A stretch of DNA of 5,602 nucleotides, taken from the NCBI GenBank assembly GCA_027310795.1, contig DAIDAD010000040.1, positions 1 through 5,602 on the forward strand, given 5' to 3'. The notes under the pieces were generated by a model. That model did no database searches. It worked only from the letters and a program-made list of their open reading frames with translations, and had not been told where the DNA came from. A program made the translations under genes and the position numbers. The DNA comes from Candidatus Micrarchaeaceae archaeon. Lineage in GTDB: Archaea > Micrarchaeota > Micrarchaeia > Micrarchaeales > CABMGC01. Shown here in pieces: positions 1 to 5,491 of the stretch (position 1 is its first letter; every line of letters starts with the position of its first letter).

Positions 1-284
1 TGAAAAGGCTGCAAAAAATTCTTATATATCTTGCGTATGATAGATCAATAAACACAGAGGCTTCTCCAGAAGAAATTGAACTGTACACCGAAATCAAGAA
101 ACTCATAAAAAAGAACAAAATGCAGGCCGCGACAAAAATAAAAATTAACATCGACATCCCTGAAATAATCACGCAGAAAGGCAACAAACTCGGCCCTTAT
201 AACAAAGGAGAAGTCATAGAAGTGAACGAGAACGAGGACATAATGTTTATAATACAGAATAAAATAGGAGACAAAGTAAACTGA
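1..284 (+). CDS. gins51: archaeal GINS subunit, Gins51 (Gins15) type, C-terminal part
   Basis: The reading frame is open from base 3 to the TGA at 282-284 and its N-terminus lies outside the window. GINS is the tetrameric partner of MCM in the archaeal replicative helicase, acting at the fork in the cytoplasm. The visible 93 residues begin with a helical stretch (KRLQKILIYLAYDR, then an acidic PEEIELYTEIKKLIKK helix) that fits the end of the GINS A domain. A small beta-rich domain follows, with IDIPEII, then GNKLGPYNKGEVIEVNENED. The G-P-(Y/F)-x-K-G-(D/E)-V pattern is typical of the GINS B domain. B after A is the Gins51 order; Gins23 has B first. L44e follows after 8 bases in the same direction, in line with the archaeal habit of placing GINS, PCNA or primase genes beside translation genes. 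Identification rests on motif recall, without a profile search. Confidence 0.8.
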   Translation, partial: KRLQKILIYLAYDRSINTEASPEEIELYTEIKKLIKKNKMQAATKIKINIDIPEIITQKGNKLGPYNKGEVIEVNENEDIMFIIQNKIGDKVN

Positions 285-289
285 GTGAT
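285..289 (+). promoter_or_regulatory. GTGAT ribosome-binding element before L44e
   Basis: GTGAT can pair with the AUCAC part of the archaeal 16S 3' end and is separated from the L44e ATG by three bases (TCT). The same arrangement, TGAT plus three bases plus start codon, precedes aIF2 alpha (572-578) and the proposed CTG start of the PAC2 gene (1335-1341). It therefore looks like a shared initiation context in this operon. In the latter two the TGA of the element is also the upstream stop codon, so part of the similarity may be incidental. Confidence 0.45.
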
Positions 290-292
290 TCT

Positions 293-574
293 ATGAAGAT
301 ATCAAAAGAAATGAATGTATACTGCAAATTCTGCGGGAAGCACACGAAGCACACTGTAAAGCCCTACAATAAGAAGCCGCAGTCAGGGCTGAGCCTAGGC
401 ACAAGAAGGCACAACCGCGCCATTAAGGGATATGTAGGCAGCGTAGAGCCCAAAATACACCCTAAGAAGCTGGGCAAGCGCCAGAAAGTGATGATACAAT
501 GCAGCGTGTGCAAGAAAACATTTGAAAAAGTAATAGGGAGAAGGACAAAAAAGAAGATAGAGATAAAGCACTGA
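293..574 (+). CDS. rpl44e: large-subunit ribosomal protein L44e (eL42)
   Basis: This 93-residue basic protein has the length and layout of archaeal/eukaryotic L44e (eL42), a zinc-binding protein of the 50S subunit near the tRNA E site. Two Cys pairs form the zinc site: C11-x2-C14 near the N-terminus and C70-x2-C73 near the C-terminus. Between them lies the family's basic stretch with LGTRRHNRAIKGYVG (about 35-49), the counterpart of the GxRRxxRKxKGYGG segment of other members. The tail is rich in Lys and Arg. The ATG follows the GINS stop by 8 bases and precedes the aIF2 alpha start by 4 bases, so the three are surely co-transcribed. In many archaea S27e sits directly after L44e. There is no room for it here, and the protein is not an L44e-S27e fusion because only four zinc-ligand cysteines are present. 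Confidence 0.95.
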   Translation: MKISKEMNVYCKFCGKHTKHTVKPYNKKPQSGLSLGTRRHNRAIKGYVGSVEPKIHPKKLGKRQKVMIQCSVCKKTFEKVIGRRTKKKIEIKH

Positions 575-578
575 TAGG

Positions 579-1337
579 ATGATAGAGAAGAAAACAGCCC
601 CGAGCCAGGGCGAATTTGTAATAGTAAAGATAAACAAAGTCACACCCCACGGGGCATACTGCAAACTGGAAGAATTCGGCATAGACGCTTATCTGCCAAT
701 ATCAGAGGTGTCATCTGGCTGGATAAAAAACATACATGAGTTCATAAAAGAGGGCCAGCAGGACGTTGCAAAGGTAATATACATAGACCTGTCCAAGAAC
801 GCGGTGGACATTTCCTTGAAAAAAGTCTCACAGAAGGAGAAGAAGGACAAGGTGAACGAGTACAGTTCCGAAAAGAGGGCAAAGGCGATATTCGACAGCA
901 CGATAAAACTTTCAAAGAAGGAGGCAAAGAAAGAGGAAATAATAAGCAAGATACCTAAGACGATTTCATCCTACCAAGAACTGCTGACAATGGCATACGA
1001 AGGCAAGGATCCGCTCTCGGCGTGCGGAGACAATGAATTCAAAACTTCATTCTATGAAGCCGCGCAGAAGAACGTAAGGCCAAAGACGTACACAGTTTCA
1101 TACAATCTTGAACTCACAGTCACCAACCCACAGAAAGGCGTGGTGCTGATAAAGAACATACTGAAGGAAATAGCGTCAAAAGGAAACGCTACAAGGTACC
1201 TCGGCGCACCCCACTACTCTTTGATATCTACAGATTCCGATTACATAAAAGCAGAAGCAAGGATAAACGCAGCAGAAGCGATTCTCGCAAAGCACAAGAA
1301 TGAAATAGACTACGCCCTGAAGAAAACAAACAAGTGA
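579..1337 (+). CDS. eif2a: translation initiation factor aIF2, alpha subunit
   Basis: The alpha subunit of the aIF2 heterotrimer helps deliver Met-tRNAi to the small ribosomal subunit. The 252 residues fall a little short of the usual 260-275. Three domains can be followed. An S1/OB-fold domain (about 11-83) has GEFVIVKINKVTPHGAYCKLEEFGIDAYLPISEVSSGWIKN in pieces typical of the family. A helical middle domain (about 90-170) is rich in Lys and Glu. The C-terminal alpha-beta domain (about 172-252) binds the gamma subunit and contains YNLELTVTNPQKGVVLIKNIL and a GAPHYSL turn. In the S1 domain the SEVSSGWIKNI segment lines up with the eukaryotic SELSRRRIRS loop, so Ser45 sits where the regulated Ser51 of eIF2 alpha lies; whether it is modified here is unknown. 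The ATG is 4 bases after the L44e stop, in a TGAT-AGG-ATG context. Nop10, which often follows aIF2 alpha in archaea, is absent downstream. Confidence 0.97.
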   Translation: MIEKKTAPSQGEFVIVKINKVTPHGAYCKLEEFGIDAYLPISEVSSGWIKNIHEFIKEGQQDVAKVIYIDLSKNAVDISLKKVSQKEKKDKVNEYSSEKRAKAIFDSTIKLSKKEAKKEEIISKIPKTISSYQELLTMAYEGKDPLSACGDNEFKTSFYEAAQKNVRPKTYTVSYNLELTVTNPQKGVVLIKNILKEIASKGNATRYLGAPHYSLISTDSDYIKAEARINAAEAILAKHKNEIDYALKKTNK

Positions 1338-1341
1338 TTTC
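1334..1341 (+). promoter_or_regulatory. GTGAT element plus 3-base spacer before the PAC2 CTG start
   Basis: GTGAT at 1334-1338 is followed by TTC and then CTG at 1342. The L44e gene has the same GTGAT with a 3-base spacer before its ATG, and aIF2 alpha has TGAT with a 3-base spacer. This repeat of context is the main sequence argument for CTG 1342 as the PAC2 start. The same GTG also overlaps the aIF2 alpha TGA stop (GTGA, 1334-1337) and could itself be a start codon in another frame. Confidence 0.4.
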
Positions 1342-2097
1342 CTGGAAAAGACAAAAATATACTACAAAAAAATAAACGCAAAGGACCCGATAATGATCGT
1401 AGGGCTTCCTGGAATAGGGAATGTCGGAAACCTGGCGGCAGAGCACATAAGGAAATCTACAAAAGCGGAAAGATTTGCAACGCTGTACTCTCCATACTTC
1501 CTGCACCAGACAATAATGCTCAGGAGCGGCGGACTGCGCCTCGTGAGCAACAGGTTCTACCACTTCAACAGCAAAGGCAAAAGCGTGATTCTGCTGCTTG
1601 GCGACACGCAAGCCTCATCATCAGAAGGGCAGTATGAGATAAACGAACTGATAGTGAAATTCTTCAAGAAGCTCGGTGGAAAGAAGATATATGCGATAGG
1701 CGGGTACAACGCATCTAACAAGTACACCGAATCGCCAAACGTGTTCGGCGTTTCAACAGACAAGAAACTCAAAGAAGAACTTGAAAAACACGGAGTCAAG
1801 TTCGGCAAGATAACAGGTACGATATGGGGATCTGCAGGCCTGATTCCCGCATTCGCAAGGAAGTACAAGATACCAGCCGCATGTGTGATGGGCGAGACCG
1901 GCTTCCTTGAAATAGACGCAAGCGCAGCAAGGGCCGTCCTCAGGATAATGGAGAGCATAATAGGCGTGAAGGTGGATTCCGACAACCTGGACAAGCTCAA
2001 GAAAGAGACAGAAAGGGTCATAAAAGAGATAGAGAGCTCTATAGAAGGCCACGATCCGTCAAAAACAACGCACGATCAGATGCCTTATATTAGGTAA
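1342..2097 (+). CDS. PAC2-family protein (archaeal proteasome-assembly-chaperone-like, COG2047 type)
   Basis: Archaeal PAC2 proteins are homologues of eukaryotic proteasome assembly chaperones PAC1/PAC2. Some bind the 20S core, but the role of most is not settled. Numbered from CTG 1342 (251 residues), family marks are GLPGIGNVG (21-29) after strand 1, YSPYF (about 49-53), LLGDTQASSSEGQYEI (about 85-100), and IGGYN (about 119-123). Later come a GTIWGSAGLIPAFARK segment, a MGETGF segment and a charged C-terminal coiled region. The first in-frame ATG (1393) lies inside strand 1, in PIMIVGLPGIG, and would give 234 residues lacking the first strand. The in-frame codons upstream read EKTKIYYKKINAKDP, which looks like a genuine PAC2 N-terminus, back to a TGA at 1318, but contain no ATG, GTG or TTG. 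CTG 1342 is therefore preferred, with a 4-base gap after aIF2 alpha. A GTG start at 1334 with a -1 shift at 1366-1372 is the alternative. Product family is secure; the start is not. Confidence 0.85.
   Translation: MEKTKIYYKKINAKDPIMIVGLPGIGNVGNLAAEHIRKSTKAERFATLYSPYFLHQTIMLRSGGLRLVSNRFYHFNSKGKSVILLLGDTQASSSEGQYEINELIVKFFKKLGGKKIYAIGGYNASNKYTESPNVFGVSTDKKLKEELEKHGVKFGKITGTIWGSAGLIPAFARKYKIPAACVMGETGFLEIDASAARAVLRIMESIIGVKVDSDNLDKLKKETERVIKEIESSIEGHDPSKTTHDQMPYIR
1366..1372 (+). other. A7 run in slippery-heptamer phase near the PAC2 N-terminus
   Basis: In the frame opened by GTG 1334, the codons read ACA AAA AAA TAA at 1364-1375, so the seven A form an X-XXY-YYZ type heptamer directly before a stop. 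A -1 shift there continues as ATA AAC GCA, which is exactly the PAC2 frame. One extra A would likewise restore one continuous GTG-initiated gene. The run could be a programmed site, a sequencing or assembly deletion, or chance if translation starts at CTG 1342. Confidence 0.35.
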
Positions 2098-2182
2098 GCG
2101 CCAGTAATCTAGCCTGGTAGGATTTCAGCTTCCCAATCTTTGGAAACAGCTGACGGCCCGGGTTCAAATCCCGGCTGGCGCA
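2098..2182 (+). tRNA. tRNA-Gly (anticodon CCC) with 12-nt intron
   Basis: The cloverleaf is complete. The 7-bp acceptor stem GCGCCAG/CTGGCGC (2098-2104 with 2175-2181) has no mismatch, and the discriminator is A2182. The D stem is 2107-2110/2120-2123 with G18G19 at 2116-2117. The anticodon stem is TCAGC/GCTGA (2125-2129/2149-2153), the variable loop is 2154-2157, and the T stem is 2158-2162/2170-2174 around TTCAAAT. The anticodon loop is 19 nt. Removing 12 nt after position 37 leaves TTCCCAA, so the anticodon is CCC (2132-2134), reading GGG; the acceptor sequence suits archaeal tRNA-Gly. The mature length is 73 nt and no CCA is encoded. The gene begins on the base after the PAC2 stop codon, with no TATA box at a workable distance. 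It is therefore probably cut from the operon transcript by tRNA 5' processing. Confidence 0.94.
2136..2147 (+). other. 12-nt archaeal tRNA intron (position 37/38)
   Basis: Loop bases TTCC (2130-2133, positions 32-35) pair with GGAA (2142-2145) to form the 4-bp central helix of a bulge-helix-bulge splice motif. The 3' bulge is ACA (2146-2148), cut after its second base. The 5' side CAA (2134-2136), cut after its second base, opens straight into the terminal loop TCTTT (2137-2141) without an inner helix, so this is a relaxed bulge-helix-loop form. Cutting and ligation by the archaeal splicing endonuclease and RtcB-type ligase would give the 7-base loop TTCCCAA. The relaxed motif suggests an endonuclease with broad specificity; that is inference. 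Confidence 0.85.
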
Positions 2183-2192
2183 TCTCAGAAAA

Positions 2193-3767
2193 CTAATCAT
2201 ACGCGCTGATAAAGGACATGTATCTGCAAACGCCGCCTATCAACGGCCCTATTATCATCAAATTTTTCGTTACCTCCTGAAGGTATCTCAACTCGGCTTT
2301 GCCCATCACATGCAAGAGTGCAGTGAATGCAGGATAGGCAACAATCAACAGTATAAGGCCGGCCGCAGCTTCCTCTGCCAAGGAGTGAAGCAGCAGCAGC
2401 GGCACCAGCATTACAACAACAGCTGCAGCGCTTGCAACGCAGAGCTTCGCCAACTTTGTCTTCTGGAGGGCAATTCCAAGGATTTTCCTAACCGCGTATG
2501 AGAAAAGCATGGTGTTTGCAATGCTGCCTATGAAGAATATGCTCGCTATCGCACCAAAGACGCCGATGACAGGCACAAATGCAAGCATAGAAACGAACTG
2601 CAGCGCAGCAGACGCTGCACCGTACTTAAGGAGCTTTACTGTCATGCCCCTTGCCGTGAGCAGCGCGCTTGCGAACATTCCGATGAGTCCAAGCAGCGTC
2701 CCTATCGCTATGAAACTCAAATAGACGGGCGCAACCGAATAACTGCTGCCTATGAATATGAATATCAGCGGCTTGCTGAACACCGCAAAGTAAAGGAGTA
2801 TTGGAAACATCAAGAACACGGAGTACATGACAGAAGCGTTGTATACGGATTCGCCGTGCTCCCTATCACGGTTCTTCTGCGCAGCCTCTGAAAAGGTCGG
2901 AAGCATGACGTTCACCACAGACGCATAGAAAACACCCAGGACGAACAGGCCGCGCAGCGCCGTCCCGTAATTCCCAAGCACAACACTGCTTACAAATACT
3001 CCGAGCAGCAGCACCGAGAAGCTGCTCAGGCTGTTGGCGAGGAAGTTGTTGACTGCAAGCGGCGACGCAAACCTGAAAACACGCCTCACTCCCTCCTTCT
3101 CAGGGTTCCAAGGGCAGAAATCCATGTACTTGGAAAGATGCCTGCCTGTGTAGAACATCGCAACGACAAGCCCAATAACACAGCCTGCCAATGTGCCCAT
3201 AAGGACTCCGAATACCCCGTATCCTGCGACAAGCAGATAAACCGTGACAATGAAATCGACAGCCATGTAAGTAAGGTATGCGATGGAATAGCTCTTTCCT
3301 TCACCCAGCCCTATCAGGACGCTGGAAAGCGCACCGAACATTATGGTGGCAAAAAGCACCAAGGACCCTATTTCAAGAAGCGGCTGCGTAGCGCCTACTG
3401 CATTTCCGAAGCTGCCTGAAACCCAACCGCTTAAAACTACCCCTAAAACTGCGAGCAGCAGGCCGACCACTGTAACGAACAGGAACCCTGCGGAAAGCAT
3501 GCGCTGCATCCCTACCCCGTCCTTCTTGTAATCCAGTTCTGCCGCGCGTTTCTTGAAATAAGAGGATACGCCGAAGTCATTGACGCTGCCTATCAGCATA
3601 TAGTAGCCGACTATGAACACATAGGAACCGAAGAGTGCGGGGCCGAGCAGCCTCGTCGCTATTATTATCTTCAACGCTGCGATTATAACGCCAGCGGCAT
3701 TCCCGACGATCAACGGGTATACTGTGCCTGCAGCCTTTTCTCCAAGCGCAAAGCTCATCCTTGCCAT
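2193..3767 (-). CDS. polysaccharide-export flippase family membrane protein (Wzx/MATE-like)
   Basis: This protein of about 524 residues is almost entirely hydrophobic segments joined by short charged loops, consistent with about 12-14 membrane spans. Such proteins flip lipid-linked oligosaccharides across the cytoplasmic membrane for N-glycans or surface polymers. Numbered from TTG 3800, the N-terminal part has GNAAGVIIAALKIIIATRLLGPALFGSY in two pieces, the usual first helix followed by LGP-x-x-(F/Y)-G. NDFGVSSYFKKRAAE follows, matching the conserved loop after helix 2. A FRFASPLAVNNFLANS segment (about 243-257) opens the second half. No glycosyltransferase lies beside it, so the substrate is unknown. 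A TTG at 3800 extends the frame by 11 codons, but the TATA box at 3801-3810 predicts transcription from about 3780. ATG 3767 (or ATG 3758) is therefore the likely start, with a leader of about a dozen bases. The TAG stop lies 10 bases from the convergent tRNA. Confidence 0.83.
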   Translation of the reverse strand: MARMSFALGEKAAGTVYPLIVGNAAGVIIAALKIIIATRLLGPALFGSYVFIVGYYMLIGSVNDFGVSSYFKKRAAELDYKKDGVGMQRMLSAGFLFVTVVGLLLAVLGVVLSGWVSGSFGNAVGATQPLLEIGSLVLFATIMFGALSSVLIGLGEGKSYSIAYLTYMAVDFIVTVYLLVAGYGVFGVLMGTLAGCVIGLVVAMFYTGRHLSKYMDFCPWNPEKEGVRRVFRFASPLAVNNFLANSLSSFSVLLLGVFVSSVVLGNYGTALRGLFVLGVFYASVVNVMLPTFSEAAQKNRDREHGESVYNASVMYSVFLMFPILLYFAVFSKPLIFIFIGSSYSVAPVYLSFIAIGTLLGLIGMFASALLTARGMTVKLLKYGAASAALQFVSMLAFVPVIGVFGAIASIFFIGSIANTMLFSYAVRKILGIALQKTKLAKLCVASAAAVVVMLVPLLLLHSLAEEAAAGLILLIVAYPAFTALLHVMGKAELRYLQEVTKNLMIIGPLIGGVCRYMSFISAYD

Positions 3768-3800
3768 ACGAACAACAACACTACTGATTCCTCCGCACAA

Positions 3801-3810
3801 ATATTTAAAT
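3801..3810 (-). promoter_or_regulatory. TATA box of the flippase gene
   Basis: On the minus strand the site reads ATTTAAATAT, preceded by a run of TTTGG. With the normal archaeal spacing of about 26 bases it places the transcript start near 3779-3781, downstream of the TTG at 3800 and 12-14 bases before ATG 3767. This position decides the start-codon choice for the flippase. Confidence 0.6.
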
Positions 3811-3829
3811 CCAAACCAAAAAAGAACAG

Positions 3830-3838
3830 CTTAAATAA
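3830..3838 (+). promoter_or_regulatory. TATA box of the aminotransferase gene
   Basis: CTTAAATAA is centred at 3834, 27 bases before the ATG at 3861, with a purine-rich stretch (AAAGAA) in the usual BRE position. That spacing puts the transcript start at or within a base or two of the start codon, so the mRNA is predicted to be leaderless. It stands about 28 bases from the oppositely directed TATA box at 3801-3810, so the two promoters are back to back and could share a regulator. Confidence 0.6.
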
Positions 3839-3860
3839 TCTTCAAGCAGCAGAGAGATTC

Positions 3861-4778
3861 ATGCCAACGAAGAAAAGCTATGTCTGGCTTGACGGGAAAT
3901 TCATTGCCGATAGCGATGCAAAGGTGCACATAAGGACGCATTCCATGCAGTACGGCAGCGGCATATTCGAAGGGATACGCGCATATTCGACACCAAGAGG
4001 CCCTGCTGTTTTCAGGTTAAAGGAGCACATTTCAAGATTCATGAAGACATCGAAGATATTCGGCATGGAGCTGCGCTTCAACCAGGATACTCTTGAAAAC
4101 GCAGTGACAGGCACTGTTTCGAAGAACGGGCTCGATTCATGCTACATCAGGCCGTTTGCATTCTACAACGACACCGGGCTTGGGCTCAACGTCGAAGGAA
4201 AGAAGACCAGCACAGCGGTAATGACGGTGCCCATGGGTAGCTACTTCCAGAACAAATCAAAAGGGATATCATGCAAAATATCCTCATGGCACAGGATAAA
4301 CTCACTCATACTGCCGCCAAACGCAAAGCTCAGCGGCAACTACGCAAATTCCATACTGGCTTCCATAGAGGCAAGGAAGACCGGCGCAGACGAAGCGATA
4401 ATGCTTTCAACAGACGGCTGGGTGTCGGAGGGGCCAGGCGAGAACCTCTTCCTGATAGAGGACAACATACTGATAACGCCATCAAAATCAGCGGACATAC
4501 TTCTCGGAATAACCCGTGATTCTGTGATAAAGATAGCGGAAAGCACAGGGATAGAGGTTGAAGAAAGAGAGGTGCATAGGGAGGAGCTGTTCACCGCTGA
4601 CGAGCTCTTCTTCTCAGGCACAGCAGCGGAAATAACTCCGATAACGAGCGTAGACTCAAAGAGGATAGGGACTGGCAAGCCAGGTCCGCTCACAAAGACC
4701 CTGGCAGGCAAGTACTTCGACATAGTTTCAGGAAAGGAACCCGCATACGAGCACTGGCTGACGCATATCAGTAAATGA
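3861..4778 (+). CDS. ilvE: branched-chain amino acid aminotransferase (PLP fold type IV)
   Basis: This enzyme performs the last step of valine, leucine and isoleucine synthesis, moving an amino group between glutamate and the branched 2-oxo acids, in the cytoplasm with pyridoxal phosphate. The 305-residue length is normal for IlvE. Visible marks are WLDGKFI (9-15), HSMQYGSGIFEGIRAY (27-42), the HISRF segment whose Arg59 contacts the cofactor phosphate, and the Schiff-base lysine K156 in PPNAKLSGNYANS. Next are SEGPGENLF (189-197), with Glu190 placed to contact the pyridine nitrogen, GITRD (216-220) and FFSGTAAEITPI (250-261) for phosphate and substrate binding. Related fold-IV enzymes (D-amino acid aminotransferase, aminodeoxychorismate lyase) are shorter and lack this full motif set. 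ATG 3861 is fixed by the TATA box 27 bases upstream. It stands alone rather than in an ilv operon, and its 3' end overlaps the opposing gene by 11 bases. Confidence 0.95.
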   Translation: MPTKKSYVWLDGKFIADSDAKVHIRTHSMQYGSGIFEGIRAYSTPRGPAVFRLKEHISRFMKTSKIFGMELRFNQDTLENAVTGTVSKNGLDSCYIRPFAFYNDTGLGLNVEGKKTSTAVMTVPMGSYFQNKSKGISCKISSWHRINSLILPPNAKLSGNYANSILASIEARKTGADEAIMLSTDGWVSEGPGENLFLIEDNILITPSKSADILLGITRDSVIKIAESTGIEVEEREVHREELFTADELFFSGTAAEITPITSVDSKRIGTGKPGPLTKTLAGKYFDIVSGKEPAYEHWLTHISK

Positions 4779-5421
4779 GCGCAATGGCTATGATTGCAGA
4801 CGCGGCTGCGCAAAGTATGTTAGAAGTGAACTTATTGCCTATCCTCCGCTCCTCAAAATAACCTGCTGCAGAGTCGACAACGGAGCCTAGGAAGCCTGAA
4901 ACCGCAATTATTGATATGTAGCCATAGCCAAGCCCAAGGCTCAGCCCAGCAAGCCCTATTATCGCCGATCCTATCAGGCTCGCAAGCGTTCCTGCCCCTG
5001 TAATCCCGCCAGAAACGCCCCTTTTCACATGCCCAAACCCGAAAATCGACCTCGGCAGCCCGTCAAGCACCCCTATCTCCGAAGCGAATTTGTCTGCGGC
5101 CGTGCCTGCAACCGCTGCCATGTATGCGATTATGAGTGGTAATGTATCGGCCCTGTTCCCTGCAACCCAGAATATGGCAGCTACAACCAGAGGCACTATC
5201 CCATTCGCAACTACGTTCTTCCAGCCCCTGCTCTCTTCATACACGTGCAGCTTCTTCTTCTTCGCCATGCCGATATTGGTCACGAATGCGGAGAGCGCGA
5301 GGAAGAGCAGCATCACAGCTAGGAAGAAAGGGCCGTACCCTCTTCCAAAGAGCAGTATAAGCAGCCCGAAAACAACTGCAAGGAGCGCAGCCTTGCCATC
5401 AAGCGTGAGAATATTCGCCAT
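4768..5421 (-). CDS. DUF92/TMEM19-family integral membrane protein
   Basis: This 217-residue protein has about six membrane segments. It belongs to the family that includes plant VTE6 and a cyanobacterial homologue, which phosphorylate phytyl phosphate to the diphosphate; the archaeal members' substrate is not established. Family marks in order are RGWKNVVANGIVP (about 65-77), GTAADKFASEIG (106-117, the counterpart of the A-T-x-D-T-W-A-S-E-x-G motif), and RSIFGFGHVKRGVSGGITGAG (124-144, read as two adjoining pieces). They continue with GTLASLIGSAIIG (144-156) and GFLGSVVDSAAGYFEE (176-191), whose D183 is the conserved acid. The closing GNKFTSN (195-201) corresponds to the family's G-N-D-x-V-N element, here with Lys in place of the Asp. 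An isoprenoid-phosphate role, for example on geranylgeranyl phosphate in lipid salvage, is inference by homology. ATG 5421 lies 2-4 bases after the predicted transcript start. Tail-to-tail overlap with ilvE is 11 bases. Confidence 0.88.
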   Translation of the reverse strand: MANILTLDGKAALLAVVFGLLILLFGRGYGPFFLAVMLLFLALSAFVTNIGMAKKKKLHVYEESRGWKNVVANGIVPLVVAAIFWVAGNRADTLPLIIAYMAAVAGTAADKFASEIGVLDGLPRSIFGFGHVKRGVSGGITGAGTLASLIGSAIIGLAGLSLGLGYGYISIIAVSGFLGSVVDSAAGYFEERRIGNKFTSNILCAAASAIIAIALIY

Positions 5422-5445
5422 ACTCTATTCCACTAATCATAAAGA

Positions 5446-5456
5446 TTTTTAAATAT
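5446..5456. promoter_or_regulatory. near-symmetric TATA element, possibly driving both strands
   Basis: TTTTTAAATAT reads ATATTTAAAAA on the minus strand. Leftward it is centred about 26-29 bases before ATG 5421, so the DUF92-family transcript would start within a few bases of its start codon. Rightward the same box would start a transcript near 5476-5478, about 15 bases before the structured segment at 5492-5548. Leftward use is well supported by the gene; rightward use is inference. Confidence 0.55.
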
Positions 5457-5491
5457 GGAAGATGAACTTATTACTACGAGTTCTTTAACAG

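Noticed and set aside
293..574. Fusion of L44e with S27e
   Set aside because: Only one zinc site (C11, C14, C70, C73) and the normal L44e length are present.
395..682. Minus-strand open frames under L44e, aIF2 alpha and PAC2, and plus-strand frames under the flippase and DUF92-family genes
   Set aside because: They are opposite-strand shadows of well-identified genes, with no family motifs, promoters or ribosome sites of their own.
2139..2147. Anticodon TGG (Pro) in the enlarged anticodon loop
   Set aside because: TTTGGAA would need a different stem. The perfect 5-bp stem 2125-2129/2149-2153 and the splice helix place CCC at positions 34-36, and the acceptor stem suits tRNA-Gly.
2098..2182. 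tRNA gene as an integration (att) site
   Set aside because: No integrase gene or direct repeat of the tRNA 3' end is seen in the window.
3768..3800. Flippase start at TTG 3800, adding 11 residues
   Set aside because: The TATA box directly upstream puts the transcript start downstream of this TTG. The GGAGG at about 3790-3794 has no in-frame start codon at a proper distance.
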